Assembly (NCBI RefSeq): GCF_029407905.1
Contig: NC_073627.1
Location: 128,353,697 to 128,417,696, forward strand
Length of the DNA stretch: 64,000 nucleotides
Direction of reading: 5' to 3'
Source: Bubalus kerabau
Lineage: Eukaryota > Chordata > Mammalia > Artiodactyla > Bovidae
The translations under genes and the position numbers were made by a program. This document shows, piece after piece, positions 51,301 through 56,255 of the stretch; within the stretch, counting starts at the first letter, position 1; every line of letters starts with the position of its first letter. The notes under the pieces are model-generated. The model was not told where the DNA came from. It did not search any database and worked only from the letters and a program-made list of their open reading frames with translations.

Positions 51301-54300
51301 AGGCAGCAAATGGGCCAGGCCTTGTGAGATGGACAAAATTCACAGAGAAAGAAAAGGTTTGATATGAGCGCCCAGTAGAGGGAAGCAGCTGTGCTATTGT
51401 TGACCTGGAAGCTTTAAATGAGGCCTTAAAACAAAAAGAACCTAACTGGCAGGCCACTGGTGGTCCTTAAGGGACTCAGACATAGGTGGGAAGATCAGAT
51501 TCCTCATTCTTTCCTCCACAAAGAGTGTGGGGTGTCTTTACTCATAGAATGACTTCCTAAGCTGACCTGAGGTCCTTGAAGAACATTTACATACACACAC
51601 ACACTCATACTCACACTCACACATACACTCTCTCTCCCTCTCTCTCACTGCACTCTGAAGGAAAAAAAAATTGGAAAATGGCACCCAGACATTAAGAGTG
51701 ACCTACTAGGAGCGGGGGAAGCTGTGAGCCCTCTTCTGTGCCCAGCCCTTTCCTGTTGCTCCCTGTCCTCCAGTGGGTTCCCATTGCTTGTGGGAGAAAG
51801 GCCAACTCCTTAGCAGCCCCTGTGAGGTTTCTCGAGGCCCTCTGTGACATGGCCTCAGTGTGTCTCTCTCCTTCCCCCTGAGCCCTCTCCCTGCATTCCT
51901 GCCACACAGACCTCCTTGGCATTTTTAAAGGTGCCCGGTTCTCTCCTGCCTCCAGCCTTTGCACATGCCGCTCCGTCTACCTGAAACACTCCTTACCCTC
52001 ATCTTTGGCTGCTGCTGCCCTTCTATCTCTCAGGCCCCACCTGGAAATTCACTTCCTCTGGGGATATTAACCAGACTGCCAGGATGAGGTCTCCCCACCC
52101 CCATCACACACCCTGGGTGCTTCCTGCCTGTAGCTGCATATTTATTTGTGTGATTTTTTGTATGGATATTTCTCTCCTTCACTAAAGCGAAAGCTTCTGT
52201 GATGTGGGAACAGTGCATTTGACACTCACCTCTGTGTCCTGCTACAGAGTTCCTGGCAGTTGCTGCTAGATGGATGAATGAATGCCCTTTCCACCACCTA
52301 CCCTGATTTCATGAACTGATTAGCAGAAACCCACGGCCGGGTTGCACACTGCTCCCCAGAGAACACAGTCAGCTGCCATCCATGCCTCCAGTCTTGTCCC
52401 GCTAGGCCAGCCATTGTGCTGGAGACATGATGGAGGTGAAACAGACCATCACTCAAGGCCTTCCTTTGTGGGAGTCCAGTCAGGGAGATAAGATCCGCAT
52501 TGGACACTTCCTCTTTCATGGAGAGCCAGTGAGGTGCTGGGGAGGCAGCCCAGACCTGAGACTCATGGGCCCGGGGTCTGCTTGGGCCGCTGACTCACTG
52601 TGAGAGCCTCTCCCTTTTTTAAGCTTCAGAAACACCCTTGGCCAGTGGCTGAAGGGGCCTAGAGCAGAGCAGCAACTTCAAAAGGTGTCTGGGCATCAAA
52701 ATCACCCAAGGGGCCTGAGTCAAAAACTATAAATTCCTAGACCCAGCCTCAAAGATTCTGCTTTAGGAGGTGTGAGGAGCAGCATAGGATTTGATGAGGC
52801 TTTTAATAAGGTTTAGCCAGGTTGGAAAAAAACGGTCCGAGTATAAGAGGCCTCTGATTCTCAGGCATTAGCCTGTGATCCTAATTCCTTTTGGCTGATT
52901 CCCAGGACTTCTTCATAGAAGTGTTTCTCCTTTCAGAATGATCCTTCTCGGTATGCACAAGATCGCTCATGCCCGAGACTGAGAGTTGCAGTCACTTTTT
53001 GTCAAAAGAAAGCTCCTTCAGAACGCTCACCCTGTGGTGATGATCGTAACGGTAATGGCACAGGCTTCCTTTAGTGACCACCCACTAGGCACAGGCTTGT
53101 GCTAGGAGCCTGATATGTACTAAGTCATCTACCCAGCATGGCAGTGTACTGGTACTGCCTGACTTGGGTTAACGAGAGAAAGTGAGATAGTGTTGGAAGG
53201 ATGTCAGATAGCTTAGAGAATTGCCAGCAGAGGTGAAGCCCTGATTCTGACATAGGCAGAGATACCAGACCAGGAGGCTAGGCAGCAGGATTCCTCATTG
53301 TACTATTAGGATTCCATGGCTGCAAAGAATGGGTTGTACTGGTTTTTTTGTTTTTCTATCAATATGTTTGAGTTTGAAATTTTAGGAAATTTTGTGACTG
53401 ACTTTCTAGCTCATACCTCTGACCACTTGGCTGACATGGATAGGGCTCTTTCATTAATAGTTTCAGCAGCCTATAATTGTTGGAGAGATGTCATCTCCTG
53501 AAAGGAAGTTGACCAAAAGACAAGGCAATGGATGTTGGGCAACCCAGAATAAAAACACATCTACCACAGTGCCCATCCCCATCTTTCAGAAGAGGAAACT
53601 GAGGAGCTCAAGGTTTAACATGCCCCAGGTTACACGGCCCAGGCAGGATTCAAACCCAGGCCATCCTGCATCCTGAGCCCGAGGTCTACACGTCTCTTTG
53701 TTATTCTGCTTTTCATCTTCTTTTTCCTTTCTTGTTTCTCAGGGGTCAGAGCTGCTTCTGCTGTAGAAACCAGTGCCACGGGATCACAGAGTGAGGCCAG
53801 CCCCTGCAGCCCTGAGGTCAGCCTGAATCCTGGGCCAGATGGAAGAGAGCCAAACAGAAGGGGAGGGGTGAAGAAGTATGGCAAGACCCTGAGGAAAAGA
53901 AGGTCTTTCTTGCAGACCGACCACACCTGTCAGGTCTCCTTCCCCCTGGTGGCATCAGCTTCCCTGGAGAGCGTGGACGACGTGTGCTACTACAACCGGG
54001 AGCCCTACCTGGCCCTCGGTGCGCCCTCCCCAACCGTGTCCTCGCTGCAAGACGTGCAGGGTGAGCCTGGCGTCCTGGAGACCAAGGCCCTGGGGCTGCT
54101 GACTCCCTTGAGGGAGACCAAGAGCAAAAACCCAGCCTCTCGGGCCATGGAGATGGAGCCAGAGACCATGGAAACCAAATCTGTCATCGACTCTCGAGTG
54201 TCATCTATTTCTGCCATTCGCCTCCGGATTGACCCTAACCATAAAGAGAATTCTGGGATTGCCCCTCTGACCTCCAGTGTCGCCAGTTCCCCCGCAAACA

Positions 54301-56126
54301 CCCCTCACGGTCTCAACCCAGGCTCATCTGGCCCAGATACTGCTCAGGCAGGGCCTCCCCAGGCCTTATCTCCATTTCAAGACTTGAATGGCAGTGCCCC
54401 CCAAGAACTCACCATGGAGCTTGGGAACAGCACCTCGTCCCTCTCCAGTGCTGATGTGAACCCAGACAGAGTCTGCCTGACCGTCAGCCCAGGGCCACAT
54501 ACTATTGCTCAAGGAGACACACTGGAGCTGGGAGGAGTTCAGTTGGAAACAGGATTGGGATCTCTGTTTATAAATCCTATGCCAGAAACTGCCCCCCAGG
54601 ACACAGAGCCTTTGTTGTCTTCTCAAGACAGACCTAAAAGTGATGACTGTGGAATAAATTCGGAAGAGACGATGGCTTCTTTCCCTGCAAAGGAGGAGCA
54701 ACAAGGACAACTATCTCTGGAACATGGTAGAGAAGTTACAAACAAAAATGACACCAGCTTATTTCATGATGAGTCTGGGAAGGATCCAGGTGACCCCAAG
54801 GTTGATGGGTTGGATGTTCTTCCACAGACTACTGGTGTCAGTGCTCCAGCTGGTGGCATGGTAGCCTCCCTCTTCTTGGAGACTCCTGTTACAGGGATTG
54901 AGCAGACCCCACCAAGTTCCCCTACAGAACCCCAAGGACAAAGCAGAGAAATCCCAGGTCAAGCCTGCCAGGCCCAAGAACAAAAACTATCGGCAGAGTT
55001 GGATTTTAATTCAGATTTCTTGCTTAGGGACCAGACCATTTCATCAGCCTTCTCTCTAGAGGAGGTCAAGGCAGAGCCATCTAATCATGTGACAGGGGAA
55101 GACACCACCCCTAGGGACATTCCCCAGCACGTCTCTTTGAATCCAGGGCCTGCCCTGCCGGAACCACTACTGTGTCCCCAAGAGCAGCCCCACTTAGAAG
55201 GTTCAAACCGTTTTTCGGTGCCAGAAAGCGAAGGCAAAAGGCCTAGCATCTGCCTTCCTGCTGAGAAGTCTCTTCTGTGCTTTGCCCCAGAGAGCTATCC
55301 TAAAGGTTCTGACAGTCTCAGGACAGCCCCGTCTTTGGGGTTTGCAGGTGTGAATGAGACCGTGGCCCCCAGGATGGGCATGGAGCAGTGCAGCTGCCAG
55401 TTCTCCTATGCCACGTGCTTCCCTGGCCTGCAGCCAGAGACAGAGGAGGAAGACAGAGACTTGGAAGCATGTCCTACAGCCCCCCTCACCTCACCGCCCT
55501 CTGCAGGAAGCCGGCTGGCTCTGCCCTGGAGGCCTGCCCGGGCTCACAGCTGCAGCGCTGAGCTCCCATCGAGGAACAGCCACATCTGGCCGGAGTACTG
55601 CTCCAGGGCTCTAAGACAGCTGAAAGCTGCCCCTGCCAGCATCCCTGAGGGCTTCATCCAACTCATGGAGAGCTTGCTGGAATTACAGGACATTTTAGAA
55701 GCTTCCTGGGGGAATGGGAATAAACACCCCCCCGAGAAGTGCACCTGGCACTTTTCTGAAAGCCGGAGCCGCCTCTGCATGGGCTCCCAAAAGCTCCTGT
55801 CGAGCTGTCAGCATGTGATCAGAATGGACCAGACCCCGGAGGAGATGCAGAGTGCTGTGCGGGACACCTTCCAGCACCTGGTCCAGCTGGCCAGCCTGTG
55901 CTTCCAGTTCACAGACTGCAGCCGCTGCTCCACCCGCCACAGGGAAGCAGCGGGGAACCTGAGGGATGTGGTGTACACCTACCACCAGTTTGTGGAGGCC
56001 GCTAAGCTGACCTGTGAGAGAGGCTACCATGACCTGAGTGTGAAACTCTTAGCCCGTCAGTGCACGGCCCTCACGGCCTCCGTGTTCTGTTTGACCCAGA
56101 AGTTCCGGGCCTCCACTGCCCTGTGA
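12214..56126 (+). CDS. FRMPD1: FRMPD1, FERM and PDZ domain-containing protein 1 (complete coding region, 15 coding exons)
   Basis: Spliced gene. The joined exons give 4,740 coding bases (1,579 residues and a stop) with every junction GT-AG and every phase consistent, close to the human length. Domain order: N-terminal basic segment; PDZ at about residues 57-133 with a DYGFHI carboxylate-binding loop; FERM at about 175-500; then a long low-complexity acidic and Ser-rich tail; a predicted-helical, Cys-containing C-terminal block at about 1400-1579. Known family role: a cytosolic and membrane-associated scaffold that binds the TPR domains of GPSM1/AGS3 and GPSM2/LGN and influences G-alpha-i signalling and localisation. 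The matching tail segment is visible at residues 921-949. The ATG at 12214 is directly preceded by an in-frame TAA, which fixes the start. Transcription start and 5' UTR exons are not in view. I recognised the gene by remembered similarity to the human protein; no alignment was run. Confidence 0.96.
12530..12745. repeat. Imperfect CA-rich low-complexity tract
   Basis: About 200 bp of interrupted CACA and CACT units in intron 1, just 0.2 kb downstream of the first coding exon. Confidence 0.8.
13200..13735 (+). mobile_element. L2 LINE 3' end, sense
   Basis: Decayed L2 with the expected order of landmarks: an AAGGCTCTCTGTGATC block, a pyrimidine-rich middle, and the GGTGAATAAATGG-like terminus. 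Ancient mammalian repeat. Confidence 0.6.
13995..14370 (-). mobile_element. Old L1M 3' end, left half (interrupted)
   Basis: Antisense L1M 3' region, recognisable by ACATAACATAAAATTTACCC and the TTCACTTAGTGTAATGTGTT block. It is interrupted at 14371-15160 by a younger L1 and resumes afterwards. Confidence 0.75.
14371..15160 (-). mobile_element. Younger L1 3' fragment inserted in L1M, flanked by target-site duplication
   Basis: Antisense artiodactyl L1 3' end of about 0.55 kb, itself split by a BovB. Flanking direct repeats TGCATTCCTTTTATT (14371-14385) and the same with one extra T (15145-15160) mark its target-site duplication. It contains the L1 landmark GGCTGAGTAATATTCGATTG near 15040. 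Confidence 0.8.
14777..14990 (-). mobile_element. BovB 3' fragment nested inside the L1
   Basis: Antisense BovB 3' end at 14787-14980, flanked by the 10-bp direct repeat ATGACAATTT at 14777-14786 and 14981-14990. It splits the host L1 copy, so it is younger than that L1. Confidence 0.88.
15161..15545 (-). mobile_element. Old L1M 3' end, right half
   Basis: Continuation of the L1M broken at 14371: landmarks GAATAATGCTACTATAAACG, a GCTGGGTCATAT block and ATGATGTTGAGCATCTTTCC, all in antisense order. Confidence 0.75.
15648..15950 (+). mobile_element. Bov-A2 dimeric SINE with CAG tail and target-site duplication
   Basis: Complete two-monomer Bov-A2 at 15660-15940, flanked by the 12-bp repeat AGGATAAATCAC at 15648-15659 and 15939-15950. 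The 3' end carries an AGC triplet run (about 15920-15940), the normal Bov-A2 tail. Few differences between monomers and family pattern suggest a young copy. Confidence 0.93.
16150..16640 (+). mobile_element. L2 LINE 3' end, sense (probable)
   Basis: Pyrimidine-rich L2-like 3' region ending in TATTCAATAAATTTTTATTG, matching the expected L2 terminus. Weak and old. Confidence 0.55.
17740..18270 (-). mobile_element. Possible decayed L1M ORF2 fragment
   Basis: Antisense sequence reminiscent of the L1 ORF2 3' region: a CCATTAACTGTGAGTAACC region, a TTTATCATATATGAAATTCC block and GTTTAATTGATCTAACTGCC. Heavily decayed, so the assignment is tentative. Confidence 0.4.
18420..18500. repeat. CACA-rich short repeat
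   Basis: Interrupted CA units with ATG insertions in intron 1. No function visible. Confidence 0.6.
19810..20335 (-). mobile_element. L2 LINE, antisense
   Basis: Begins with the antisense L2 terminus (ACATTTATTAAGCCTTACTC) and runs through the purine-rich region. A CHR SINE at 20351-20540 interrupts it, and similar sequence continues to about 20760. Confidence 0.55.
20336..20555 (+). mobile_element. CHR-2-type tRNA-derived SINE with target-site duplication
   Basis: Body at 20351-20540: starts GACTTCCTTGGTGGTCCAGT, carries a GATCAGGGAACTAGATC B-box-like region and an AAATAAATAGATAT tail. Flanked by 15-bp repeats at 20336-20350 and 20541-20555 that differ at two positions, indicating an older insertion. 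Confidence 0.85.
21000..21460 (-). mobile_element. L2-like fragment, antisense
   Basis: Purine-rich, with GTAGCATTTGAGCTGGATTT and AGGTTGAGGAGTTTAACTTT landmarks of antisense L2. Old and diverged. Confidence 0.5.
22190..23077 (-). mobile_element. Old L1M 3' end, antisense (left part)
   Basis: Same family layout as 13995-15545: CACTTAAAATGCACAACTCA, GTCTGGACATAGCACATGAA, GGAATTGCTGGGTCATTCAG and a TTTGGTGAAATGTC block in antisense order. A Bov-tA SINE splits it at 23078. Confidence 0.75.
23078..23258 (-). mobile_element. Bov-tA SINE, antisense
   Basis: Antisense Bov-tA lacking its first bases: CTTTGCAACCCCATGGACTG, then GGCAAGAATACTGGAGTGGG, then a tRNA-like half with CACCCCAGAGATTGAAGCC and the GAGCCACCGGGGAGGTCCC end. 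Confidence 0.88.
23259..23609 (-). mobile_element. Old L1M 3' end, antisense (right part)
   Basis: Resumes after the SINE with GATATATGGTTTGCAAATAT and TTGTGCTTTTAGTGTCATAT, the ORF2-proximal part of the same L1M copy. Confidence 0.75.
23610..23885 (+). mobile_element. BovB 3' fragment with intact C-terminal frame
   Basis: 5'-truncated BovB ending in a GATCT-repeat tail. The last 80 or so codons of the BovB ORF (23615-23875) are still open to their natural stop, and the cysteine-free RGRQRTRWLDGITDS block is preserved, so this copy is relatively young. No promoter; not expected to be expressed as protein. Confidence 0.88.
24108..24402 (-). mobile_element. Bov-A2 SINE, antisense, with target-site duplication
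   Basis: Two-monomer Bov-A2 at 24117-24393 with the CTG-repeat tail at its left end, flanked by TTTCTGGCT at 24108-24116 and 24394-24402. Confidence 0.92.
24403..26000. other. FRMPD1: Intron 1 distal part, mostly unique AT-rich DNA
   Basis: No exon recognised. There is a short T-run near 25127-25142 and an L2/MIR-like phrase (GTGCTCAATGAATGTTGC) near 24537. Nothing else stands out. Confidence 0.5.
26001..26056. repeat. CCAT tetranucleotide microsatellite
   Basis: Imperfect run of CCAT units in intron 1, about 370 bp upstream of coding exon 2. Confidence 0.9.
26426..26583 (+). CDS. FRMPD1: FRMPD1 coding exon 2 (start of PDZ)
   Basis: Acceptor CTTCCAG to 26425, donor GTAGGG from 26584; 158 bases, residues 34-87. 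It encodes the first PDZ strands, including the DYGFHI loop (residues 68-73) that in this family corresponds to the ligand carboxylate-binding loop. Confidence 0.96.
26584..27425 (+). other. FRMPD1: FRMPD1 intron 2
   Basis: 842 bp; a short CA/C run at about 27103-27121, otherwise no repeat recognised. Ends in a TCTCTCCAACAG acceptor. Confidence 0.75.
27426..27528 (+). CDS. FRMPD1: FRMPD1 coding exon 3 (PDZ core)
   Basis: 103 bases, residues 87-121: GGSAHGKLFPGDQILQMND and onward, the central PDZ region with the GDQIL turn, ending in the ERAVNILR helix. Donor GTACTA at 27529 is weaker than the others but the frame requires it. Confidence 0.95.
27860..27985 (+). mobile_element. Partial Bov-A/Bov-tA SINE
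   Basis: Single Bov-A unit: GAAAGAAATGACTCCCCACT, TGGAGAATTCCATGGACAGA and the AGAGTCAGACAGGACTAAGG end. It lies inside L2-like sequence. Confidence 0.82.
29088..29393 (+). mobile_element. CHR-1-type tRNA-derived SINE
   Basis: Starts GACTTCCCCGGTGGTCCATT, has the repeated CCACAACTACTGAAGCC and CAACAAGAGAAGCCATCGCA blocks and ends in a TTAATTAATT-containing A-rich tail. Cetartiodactyl-specific family. Confidence 0.85.
30789..30834 (+). CDS. FRMPD1: FRMPD1 coding exon 4 (end of PDZ)
   Basis: Small 46-base exon, residues 121-136, encoding EAEDSLSITVVRCTS, the last PDZ strand. Acceptor follows a T-rich tract; donor GTAAAG. Too short for an ORF scan, supported by exact phase on both sides. Confidence 0.94.
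31790..32610 (+). mobile_element. Old L1 ORF2 fragment, sense
   Basis: Decayed A-rich L1 ORF2 sequence, with AGGGCTAGTTCTTTACAGGA, TAAAGCTGCAATAATTAAAA and CAAGAAATGGTACTGGGACA landmarks. Internal deletions are likely. No open frame. Confidence 0.6.
32894..33005 (-). mobile_element. Partial Bov-A2 SINE, antisense, with CTG tail
   Basis: Half of a Bov-A2 with a run of seven GCT units at about 32897-32917, then GTTGCTTCAGTCGTGTCC and GACGGCAGCCCACCAGGCTC. The other monomer is missing. Confidence 0.85.
33690..33860 (-). mobile_element. MIR-like SINE fragment
   Basis: Antisense MIR core pattern: CCTTTTACAGATGAGGACAC, a GGTCTCACATTCAG block and GTAGAGCTGGGCTTTTTCC. Ancient. Confidence 0.55.
34293..34400 (+). 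CDS. FRMPD1: FRMPD1 coding exon 5 (PDZ-FERM linker)
   Basis: 108 bases, 36 codons, residues 137-172, both ends in phase 0. It encodes the Lys/Arg-rich linker GVPKSSFLTEEKRARLKTNP and on to SGHSQ. Donor GTGTGG is non-consensus at position 4 but the frame and protein match need it. Confidence 0.94.
35060..35415 (-). mobile_element. L1 3' end fragment, antisense
   Basis: Begins with a T-run, then TTGAGGTATAGTTGATATAT, TATTGGTAACCAGTAGTTTA and GATATCATACAGTATCATTT, typical antisense L1 3' UTR. Truncated. Confidence 0.75.
35420..36040 (+). mobile_element. Possible decayed L1M fragment, sense
   Basis: A-rich, with phrases resembling L1M 3' UTR (TAAAGAAATGCAAAGGAAAA, TTAGGCAGAGAAATGG). Weak; low confidence. 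Confidence 0.35.
36693..36915 (+). mobile_element. BovB 3' fragment
   Basis: 5'-truncated BovB in intron 5: ACTCACTGGAAAATACCCTG, GATGGTTGGATGGCATCACC and an AGAGTCAGACACAGCTGAAC end. More diverged than the copies at 23610 and 59497. Confidence 0.85.
37427..37522 (+). CDS. FRMPD1: FRMPD1 coding exon 6 (start of FERM)
   Basis: 96 bases, residues 173-204, phase 0 at both ends. NSLLCMPNVLKLYLENGQTK opens the ubiquitin-like F1 lobe of the FERM domain. Acceptor GTGTCTTCCAG, donor GTAATT. Confidence 0.95.
38100..38480 (-). mobile_element. L2-like fragment, antisense
   Basis: Purine-rich, GAGAAGGCTTTGCTGAGAAG then GACCTGAGCTAGGCTTTGAA, matching the order in antisense L2. Diverged. Confidence 0.5.
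38632..38680. repeat. CA-rich microsatellite
   Basis: Short interrupted CA repeat directly upstream of the antisense BovB. Confidence 0.7.
38721..40797 (-). mobile_element. BovB LINE, 2.05 kb, antisense, with target-site duplication
   Basis: Body 38732-40786, flanked by TGGCAATTCCT (38721-38731) and the same with one change (40787-40797). It is 5'-truncated inside the linker before the reverse transcriptase. RT and C-terminal remnants are read on the minus strand at 40199-40438, 39567-39920, 39219-39563 and 38878-39252, separated by frameshifts, so it is inactive. It lies antisense to FRMPD1. Confidence 0.93.
41925..42050 (+). CDS. FRMPD1: FRMPD1 coding exon 7 (FERM F1 lobe)
   Basis: 126 bases, residues 205-246, phase 0. 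DIILTVKEKLSIRSTEYFAL and onward to HEEELIQQ complete the ubiquitin-like lobe. Acceptor GTGCCCGCAG, donor GTACCT. Confidence 0.95.
42051..43158 (+). other. FRMPD1: FRMPD1 intron 7
   Basis: 1.1 kb, containing an old sense L1 3' UTR piece (about 42775-43010) and a short TA-rich stretch. No additional exon seen. Confidence 0.75.
42775..43010 (+). mobile_element. Old L1M 3' UTR fragment, sense
   Basis: AAGGTACAGGGCATATATAT, TACTATTTGTGGGAAATAAA, GTCTCTGGAAGGGTATATAA and GAGCTTTTTACATCTTATAC follow the order of the L1M 3' end. Confidence 0.6.
43159..43278 (+). CDS. FRMPD1: FRMPD1 coding exon 8 (FERM F2 lobe)
   Basis: 120 bases, residues 247-286, phase 0. Encodes VVEREESHDYRCLFRVCFVP through DPVAFEYLYLQ, the start of the helical F2 lobe where FERM proteins carry a DPVAF-type motif. 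Both borders are CAG-GT type. Confidence 0.95.
43279..43691 (+). other. FRMPD1: FRMPD1 intron 8
   Basis: 413 bp without recognisable repeats except possible MIR-like sequence. Acceptor ATCTCTCCTAG at its end. Confidence 0.7.
43692..43828 (+). CDS. FRMPD1: FRMPD1 coding exon 9 (FERM F2 lobe)
   Basis: 137 bases, residues 287-332. SCSDVLQERFAVEMKCSSAL, LAALHIQERIYACA and KISLKYIE are helical F2 segments. It ends in phase 2 at a GTGAGT donor; the split Glu codon is completed by exon 10. Confidence 0.95.
43829..44841 (+). other. FRMPD1: FRMPD1 intron 9
   Basis: 1.0 kb. It includes a MER5-like fragment at about 44390-44480 and a TG/TA-rich simple stretch at about 44600-44690. Otherwise unassigned. 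Confidence 0.7.
44842..44968 (+). CDS. FRMPD1: FRMPD1 coding exon 10 (FERM F2 lobe)
   Basis: 127 bases, residues 332-374. KDWGIENFISPTLLRNMKGK through KRNQNLLEPRQK. Acceptor CATGGCAG has a poor pyrimidine tract, but the frame and protein match are exact. Confidence 0.95.
45119..45214 (+). CDS. FRMPD1: FRMPD1 coding exon 11 (FERM F2-F3)
   Basis: 96 bases, residues 375-406, phase 0. QLISAAQLRLNYLQILGELK through YGGKIFNATLM. The upstream intron is only 150 bp and supplies a strong T-rich tract. The final F2 helix passes into the PH-like F3 lobe. Confidence 0.95.
45215..46937 (+). other. FRMPD1: FRMPD1 intron 11
   Basis: 1.7 kb; diverged L2-like sequence is possible around 45340-45700 and 46330-46620, otherwise no named repeat and no exon. 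An ORF at 45682-45936 on the minus strand looks like chance. Confidence 0.65.
46938..47120 (+). CDS. FRMPD1: FRMPD1 coding exon 12 (FERM F3 lobe)
   Basis: 183 bases, residues 407-467, phase 0. LQDRESYIALLVGAKYGISQ through VKVYLQDVK forms the PH-like F3 lobe. Acceptor CCCTCTGCAG, donor GTAAAG. Confidence 0.96.
47121..47949 (+). other. FRMPD1: FRMPD1 intron 12
   Basis: 829 bp, no repeat confidently recognised. Confidence 0.65.
47950..48097 (+). CDS. FRMPD1: FRMPD1 coding exon 13 (end of FERM)
   Basis: 148 bases, residues 468-517. VLTLLLESNSAKDLACLIAG, YYRLFVDPVTSIFLWPGNK: the last F3 strands and closing helix. Ends in phase 1 at a GTGAGG donor. Confidence 0.96.
48377..48817. repeat. 58-bp inverted repeat (arms 48377-48434 and 48760-48817) with 325-bp loop
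   Basis: The arms are reverse complements at 57 of 58 positions (one C/T difference), with similarity stopping sharply at both ends. The arm includes GTAAAACAAGATGTCACTTA. The 325-bp interior matches no family I know, and I see no target-site duplication outside the arms. In the sense transcript it could form a long near-perfect stem within the intron. It may be a foldback transposon, an inverted duplication made during repair, or an assembly artefact. Confidence 0.9.
49403..49567 (-). mobile_element. CHR-type tRNA-derived SINE, antisense, with target-site duplication
   Basis: Body 49414-49556 with a T-run (antisense A tail) at its left end, GTTCCCTGACTAAGGGTC and the ACCACTAGGGAAGTCC end. 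Flanked by CAGAGAGAAGT at 49403-49413 and 49557-49567. Confidence 0.88.
49730..49885 (+). mobile_element. MER5-like DNA transposon fragment
   Basis: GCTTCAGAATGATGCC, AAAAATACAGATTCTCAGGC and ATCAGGATGAGGTCCAAGGA are reminiscent of the non-autonomous hAT-Charlie element MER5. Decayed. Confidence 0.5.
50231..51037 (+). CDS. FRMPD1: FRMPD1 coding exon 14 (acidic/Ser-rich tail)
   Basis: 807 bases, residues 517-786. Low-complexity, rich in Ser, Asp and Glu (CSDSEESSEVD, SGSSESMDALEEDDLD), ending with an acidic SSDEEYYDAADKLTPPE block. Likely disordered, with many potential casein-kinase-2-type sites. Ends in phase 1 at GTGAGC; reading through the donor would extend the frame to 51132 before a stop. 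Confidence 0.96.
51593..51650. repeat. CA/CT-rich simple repeat
   Basis: ACACAC units passing into CTCTCTC units in intron 14. Confidence 0.8.
51720..52290 (+). mobile_element. L2 LINE 3' end, sense
   Basis: Clear L2 landmarks: CCAGCCTTTGCACATGCCGC, CCCCACCTGGAAATTCACTT, CACTAAAGCGAAAGCTTCTG, and the GATGGATGAATGAATG-like end. Confidence 0.7.
52670..52790 (+). mobile_element. MER5A-like DNA transposon fragment
   Basis: GCATCAAAATCACCCAAGGG, CCTAGACCCAGCCTCAAAGA and TTCTGCTTTAGGAGGTG follow MER5A order. Decayed hAT-Charlie element. Confidence 0.6.
53743..56126 (+). CDS. FRMPD1: FRMPD1 last coding exon (GPSM-binding segment and C-terminal helical block)
   Basis: 2,384 bases, residues 786-1579, ending at TGA 56124-56126. 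After a disordered start comes the conserved VKKYGKTLRKRRSFLQTD block (residues 828-845). The segment MEPETMETKSVIDSRVSS with SISAIRLRID (residues 923-949) corresponds to the region of FRMPD1 known to bind the TPR domain of LGN/AGS3. A long Pro/Ser/Glu-rich stretch follows. The final 180 residues or so look helical and Cys-containing (QKLLSSCQHVI, TFQHLVQLASLCFQF, LLARQCTALTASVF) and resemble a helical-bundle domain that I cannot name. Acceptor TTGTTTCTCAG. Confidence 0.97.
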
Positions 56127-56255
56127 GCAGGCCAGTCGCCCCGGCCCCCTGCTCTGCCCTGACTTCCCCGAGTGGTGTCTACCATTCTTCTACCCACCCC
56201 TCTCAAATGTTTACTATTTAAAGTATTCAAATAAACTACTGCTTAATCTTTGCCT
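56127..56255 (+). other. FRMPD1: FRMPD1 3' UTR
   Basis: Short 3' UTR of about 130 bases between the stop codon and the expected cleavage point 15-25 bp after AATAAA. The exact cleavage point is not visible. Confidence 0.75.
56230..56235 (+). terminator. FRMPD1: FRMPD1 polyadenylation signal AATAAA
   Basis: Canonical AATAAA about 105 bp after the stop codon, the only strong candidate close to the end of the coding region. Confidence 0.85.

Larger units (their letters stand above)
51038..53742 (+). other. FRMPD1: FRMPD1 intron 14
   Basis: 2.7 kb: an ACAC/CTCT simple stretch near 51593-51650, a long sense L2, a MER5A-like piece near 52670-52790, and MIR-like pieces near 53040-53200 and 53560-53690. 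The last ends about 50 bp before the acceptor. Confidence 0.75.

Noticed and set aside
53868..56126. Independent 752-codon gene
   Set aside because: It is the last exon of FRMPD1; the true exon begins at 53743 and the frame continues from exon 14.
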